A stretch of DNA of 64,000 bases. It comes from Lichenostomus cassidix. Lineage: Eukaryota > Chordata > Aves > Passeriformes > Meliphagidae. Each line of letters starts with the position of its first letter. Position 1 is the stretch's first letter. Shown in pieces: positions 60,501 to 64,000 of the stretch. The translations under genes and the position numbers were made by a program. Below the pieces are notes generated by a model, which was not told where the DNA came from, searched no databases, and saw only the letters and a program-made list of their open reading frames with translations. Location: NCBI GenBank assembly GCA_008360975.2, contig CM039183.1:43453850-43517849 (forward strand), written 5' to 3'.

Positions 60501-63217
60501 GAGGGGCCATTGAGCAACCAGTCTCTTGAGCTAAACGTCTGCTAAAAGCAAAAAGCTGCACCCACGCGTGTAAGGTATATTGAGATCAGCTTCTGACATC
60601 CTTACTCCCACAGAACAACCCTTTATTCCATGGCAATCACATTGCCTCCAGCAAGGCTACTCATGAACTGAGGCCCCATCAGTGTTTAAGAAAAAGTGGC
60701 AGAATCTGGCTGCCTGTGCTCCTGCCTAGCAGTGAATTGGTAAGAATTCTCCATGCCTTGTACTGTAGCTTTCATTCTATATAGCACTTTTTTTTTTTTT
60801 TTGGTACAGTATTTATTTTCTTTCTTAATGGTCATTTTGCTCTGAAAATTTCAGAACATTTTTCACCTGGGACAGGTTCACCAAATGTAGAATCACAGTA
60901 ACAGTTGTTTTGGTGATCTTGAATCTTGAGATCCTGTCAGATCTGCAGCAGGAGCATCACATTTGGTTTTTCCTGAGTTATCCATGGACATTTTGCTGGG
61001 TAGTGGTCTCAGGTTGGTTTATGTGACAGGACTGCTTTATGACTTAATAGGGATGAGTACATCATTTTTGGGGAACCACTGAAGATAATATTTAGGAACT
61101 TGACATTTGCCAGGTTTTGTGAGCCCAGGACAACTCATTGCCCACTGAAAATTGCTTGTCTTGTGAGAGGCTCTGAACTCTTCTGTTCTGTGCAACTCCT
61201 GAAAGGTGTCAAAATTAACAGTACAATATGTATAAGTGCTACTCACAATAGGTGAGGATTGTGGAATTGTCCTAGAAACAAGGATTACTTGTTTAGTTTC
61301 ACTGAGGTCAGGAATCTGTTCAATCCTACTTGCTCACAGTCTCTTCCAGAATAAGCAGGGTAGGCAATAAATCTTGCACAAAAAGTATCTGGGAGGTATT
61401 TTGAACCTCATCTATTCTCTAAAAGTGACTGCTATTCTTTATGCACCACAGAAGTGCAGAACATTCACAAGCCCCTTGTACCTTTCCTTTCAAAAGCAAG
61501 TAAGTAAAACAACATAAAACTTCTTCCTGAACTCCAGTGAGATTTCACAAACCAGGAATTTGGAGACTGATTCACAGAAATCTTCCATAAGAGATACTGC
61601 CAGAGATGCTATCTATTTGAAAACAGTATCAATGGCTGCAGAATATTTTTAGAGACATTTTTCCCCCCAGGTTTTCAGTTATATTCTCAGTTTGCTGAAA
61701 AACTCAGTGTTCTCTCCTGCTTCAGCTAGTGCTAAGCAGGCTGATGCATCACAAAAATAATTTCCATGTCAAGGCAGCTGCTTATGGTGAATAGGAGTTA
61801 AATGACAAGTTGTTCCAGGAGCTCTGGAACAAGTAGAGCCTGATTTTCTCCAGATCTATGTCTCATGATTGACTCTCAGTTGTTCCCATAACTAGAGAAT
61901 TTCTTGCAATATTTTTCTATGCAGACTCTCTCATATTGGGTGTTGTGTAGAATCATTATGTGGGGGTCTCCTCACAGAGGACATATACTAGATAAATTTA
62001 TGGAGTTCCTTGTTTCTTTTGAGTCATTGATTTTTAGAAGGGTGGTAAAGGATCATGTCTTTGATTCTTCAAGCATTTTCCCATCAGTTTTCTGAAGTAT
62101 TTTGAGATTAGTAAAGGATACATTGACAGGCAGACACTTGTCTACAGACACACTGGGATCATGTAAGTCCCATTTCCTTGGGAAAGCATAATAATCATAG
62201 CAAATATTATGCAAACATTACTAAAGGGCATGCAAAACCAAGTTAAATGGAATAAGATAGGATAACTTGAGGAGAAAGTGATTAGGAAACAACCCAGAAT
62301 AAGTCATACAACATGGGGGTTTTTGTAATACTAGTAACCAGTGTGCTTTGGTGTTGGTTTACATGAACATTTGTAAACTGAGTTTGTTTGGAAAACCATG
62401 CTAGCTTCTAAAAAAGCAGCAATACTTTCCTGTAATTCTTTAATAAATATGGTACAAAATATGGTAATGTATTTTTGTATAATTTCTGATGGTGGTTAAA
62501 CACCTGTGACTGATGGCATCTGGCTGCATTACAGAAAATTTGTCAGTATTTTATCTCTTCTGTTACAGCAAGCTAACTGATGGGCCTGAGCTATCTCTCT
62601 GTAAAAGCTCATATTGTAGTATAGTGAAGAGATAGTCATCAGAAGCTAAATAATAGCTCAGAGTAAAATAATGAGTTTGGCTCTCAATGGCACCTTTTTG
62701 GCAACGTAACATGAATGGAAATGTATTGGTCTTAAATTCAGGCTAGGACACTATGGTGGGCTTTTCATGGGAACAGAGCATCAAACCTTGTGTGAGCTGA
62801 TCTATGTAAGAGACATGCACTGTTAGGTCATGTAAGAGCCTATAATAATTTCCCTGTATGACTATACTGGCATTAATCCTCTTGTTAATACTGTTATGAA
62901 GGGCCTTATTCCTAAACCAGAGTAAGTGAAAATAATAGTGTAGACAATTTGTATACAAGTGCACCTGATCACCTGCTGAGTGGTTCTAGTACTTTGCATA
63001 GAGCTTGCCTTCCCTTGGTAAGCAATCCGTGCAAATCTGTTATGTAATGAAACCTGTCATTACATTTCTTGTGACCTGTAAGACAATATTGCTGTGAATC
63101 ACAGCGTCCTTCTTTACTGACATGTATGCTATGTTTGATGTGATTTTTTTGTTTGTTTGTTTTGCAGGTGATTTTCAAAGCTAAGTCAAAATATTCCCCA
63201 GAGCTACTGAAATACAG
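54140..63217 (+). CDS. GPR137B: GPR137B, lysosomal integral membrane protein: first two coding exons
   Basis: Coding exons 54140-54508 and 63168-63217 join in frame to 139 codons plus two bases and match vertebrate GPR137B (about 399 residues in human). The protein is an orphan GPCR-like seven-pass protein of the lysosomal membrane, reported to bind Rag GTPases and promote mTORC1 signalling (literature, not sequence). TM1-TM3 are encoded here; TM4-TM7 lie beyond the right edge. The paralogues GPR137 and GPR137C are alternatives, but the sequence is closest to GPR137B in the parts I can compare, and NID1 as neighbour supports this. Confidence 0.95.
55333..55440 (-). mobile_element. MIR-like (CORE-SINE) remnant
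   Basis: TGCTGAGGCAAAGAAAGGTT, GCTTGCCTAAGATCTCACAG, GAGGGCAGAGACTGGATTC and CCCACTGTAGTGCTGG follow the reverse complement of a tRNA-derived amniote MIR SINE, where the same region reads 'ctgaggca..aggt..cttgcccaaggtcacacag..gcagagc..gga'. It is old and diverged but the order is complete. Confidence 0.6.
57075..57106. repeat. Perfect 16-bp tandem duplication
   Basis: GGAATTCATAGCACAT occurs twice with no gap. Confidence 0.9.
63168..63217 (+). CDS. GPR137B: GPR137B coding exon 2 (50 bp)
   Basis: Encodes [16 protein letters not shown] plus two bases of Arg, the cytoplasmic loop after TM3, and is identical in sense to human GPR137B. The acceptor is TTTTGCAG|GTGATT and the donor is TACAG|GTAAGA (phase 2). 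It is far too short to be seen as an open frame, but both splice sites and phase fit. Confidence 0.95.
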
Positions 63218-64000
63218 GTAAGAACTATGCAGGCATTCAATGTGGTAAAGAAGAGCATCCGTGCTGTTTGAGAAACACTTTTTCTAATTTGTGGCACTCA
63301 TATCTCAGCTATTCATATTTGTATACCAGTGTTTTATGATGATGGTTCTGAAGCCATCTTCTTCCTGTGACCTTTAGGATGTCCTGTGTCCTTTCCCAAA
63401 ACAAGGATCTTTTTAGACAGTCACATATTTCAAAGGCAAATATTTCAAATGCAAGCAGAGAACACCCACCCTGGGGATTTGTTTGCTGGTTCTTAACATT
63501 TGTATTTCTAGGTAAATTCAAAGCCAGTGCTGAAGAAGCAGAGTGATGTTTTTCTTTTTTTTGACAGGAATGCGTGGGAGTGGGTATGTTTTAACCTCTG
63601 AGTTCAGTGGTAACAAAAGTCTTAAAAGATTTGGGAAGATGAGAGATGGGTTGTGAAGGGAAAGAGCTAGAGAGAATGGATTCAATTTGATGATGTGTTC
63701 GGGAGCTTGTAGATAACCTCCCCTGACTGCCTAGGGTTGACGTTGTGGTAAGTTTGCATTTAGGTGGAGAGAATTCTTTGGCATCTTGTTGAGGAGAAGA
63801 AGCTGACAGGAAGTATTTGAAAGAACCCCAAAGGGGAGTACTGTCCAGAAAGCTAAGGAAGAGCTCAATAAATTAGTGTTTGTTGTGGCAATGCTTAAAA
63901 GTCTCAGTTGGGCAATGTTGTTTAGGAGTGGGGAGAGAGAGGTTGTCTCCATTCTAAAGAAAGAACTTACAATATTAATTCAGGATAGGAAAACAGAATA
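63218..64000 (+). other. GPR137B: GPR137B intron after coding exon 2 (partial)
   Basis: Non-coding to the window edge. The next coding exon (TM4 region) was looked for and is not present. Confidence 0.85.

Larger units (their letters stand above)
54509..63167 (+). other. GPR137B: GPR137B intron after coding exon 1
   Basis: 8.66 kb. It contains a MIR-like SINE (55333-55440), a perfect 16-bp tandem duplication (57075-57106), T-runs near 59806 and 60789, and otherwise unassigned sequence. It ends in a TTTG-rich pyrimidine tract before the acceptor TTTTGCAG at 63167. No gene was recognised inside. Confidence 0.85.

Noticed and set aside
1..64000. tRNA, rRNA, microRNA hairpin or CRISPR-like arrays
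   Set aside because: I looked for regular spaced repeats and cloverleaf-type sequence and saw none that I could support by eye; a covariance-model search would be needed to exclude small RNAs.

Overview
This is ordinary vertebrate chromosomal DNA, almost certainly from a bird. The coding sequence reads as two conserved vertebrate genes in many small exons with GT-AG introns. The interspersed repeats are of avian/sauropsid kinds: CR1 LINE 3' ends, an LTR of avian endogenous-retrovirus type, and a piece that I recognise as an avian ERVL-type LTR. I cannot name the species. No CRISPR array, operon, plasmid, phage or prokaryotic feature is present.

Left half (1-32890, minus strand): NID1, nidogen-1/entactin, a basement-membrane glycoprotein. 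Fifteen consecutive exons can be placed to the base, with every splice phase closing. They run from the signal peptide (exon 1, in a CpG island at about 32.5-33.1 kb) through the NIDO domain (exons 2-3), an acidic/Ser-Thr linker (exon 4), EGF 1 (exon 5), the G2 beta-barrel (exons 6-8), four more EGF modules (exons 9-12) and a thyroglobulin type-1 module (exon 13), to the first YWTD blades of the LDL-receptor-type propeller (exons 14-15). The rest of the propeller and the last EGF lie beyond position 1. In total 3103 coding bases (1034 codons plus one base) are visible.

Middle (32891-54064): about 21 kb between the two genes, with no recognisable protein-coding gene. It holds the NID1 promoter island, a (TA)n and a (CA)n microsatellite, a CR1 3' end, an ERVL-type LTR fragment in AT-rich DNA, and an isolated CpG-rich island at about 47.33-47.68 kb. 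That island is the best candidate for a distal promoter and non-coding first exon of the right-hand gene.

Right part (54065-64000, plus strand): GPR137B, a lysosomal multi-pass membrane protein. The first coding exon (TM1-TM3) and the short 50-bp second coding exon are present; the remainder lies beyond the right edge. NID1 and GPR137B stand head to head, the arrangement known at human 1q42.3, so this is a conserved synteny block. The two genes are neighbours but have no known shared pathway.

The points most worth a second look are a near-intact solo LTR with a perfect 6-bp target duplication in NID1 intron 12, a 62-bp inverted repeat in intron 14, a second RGD tripeptide in a NID1 EGF module, and the possible remote promoter and uORF of GPR137B. 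I found nothing that looks like a previously undescribed molecular system.
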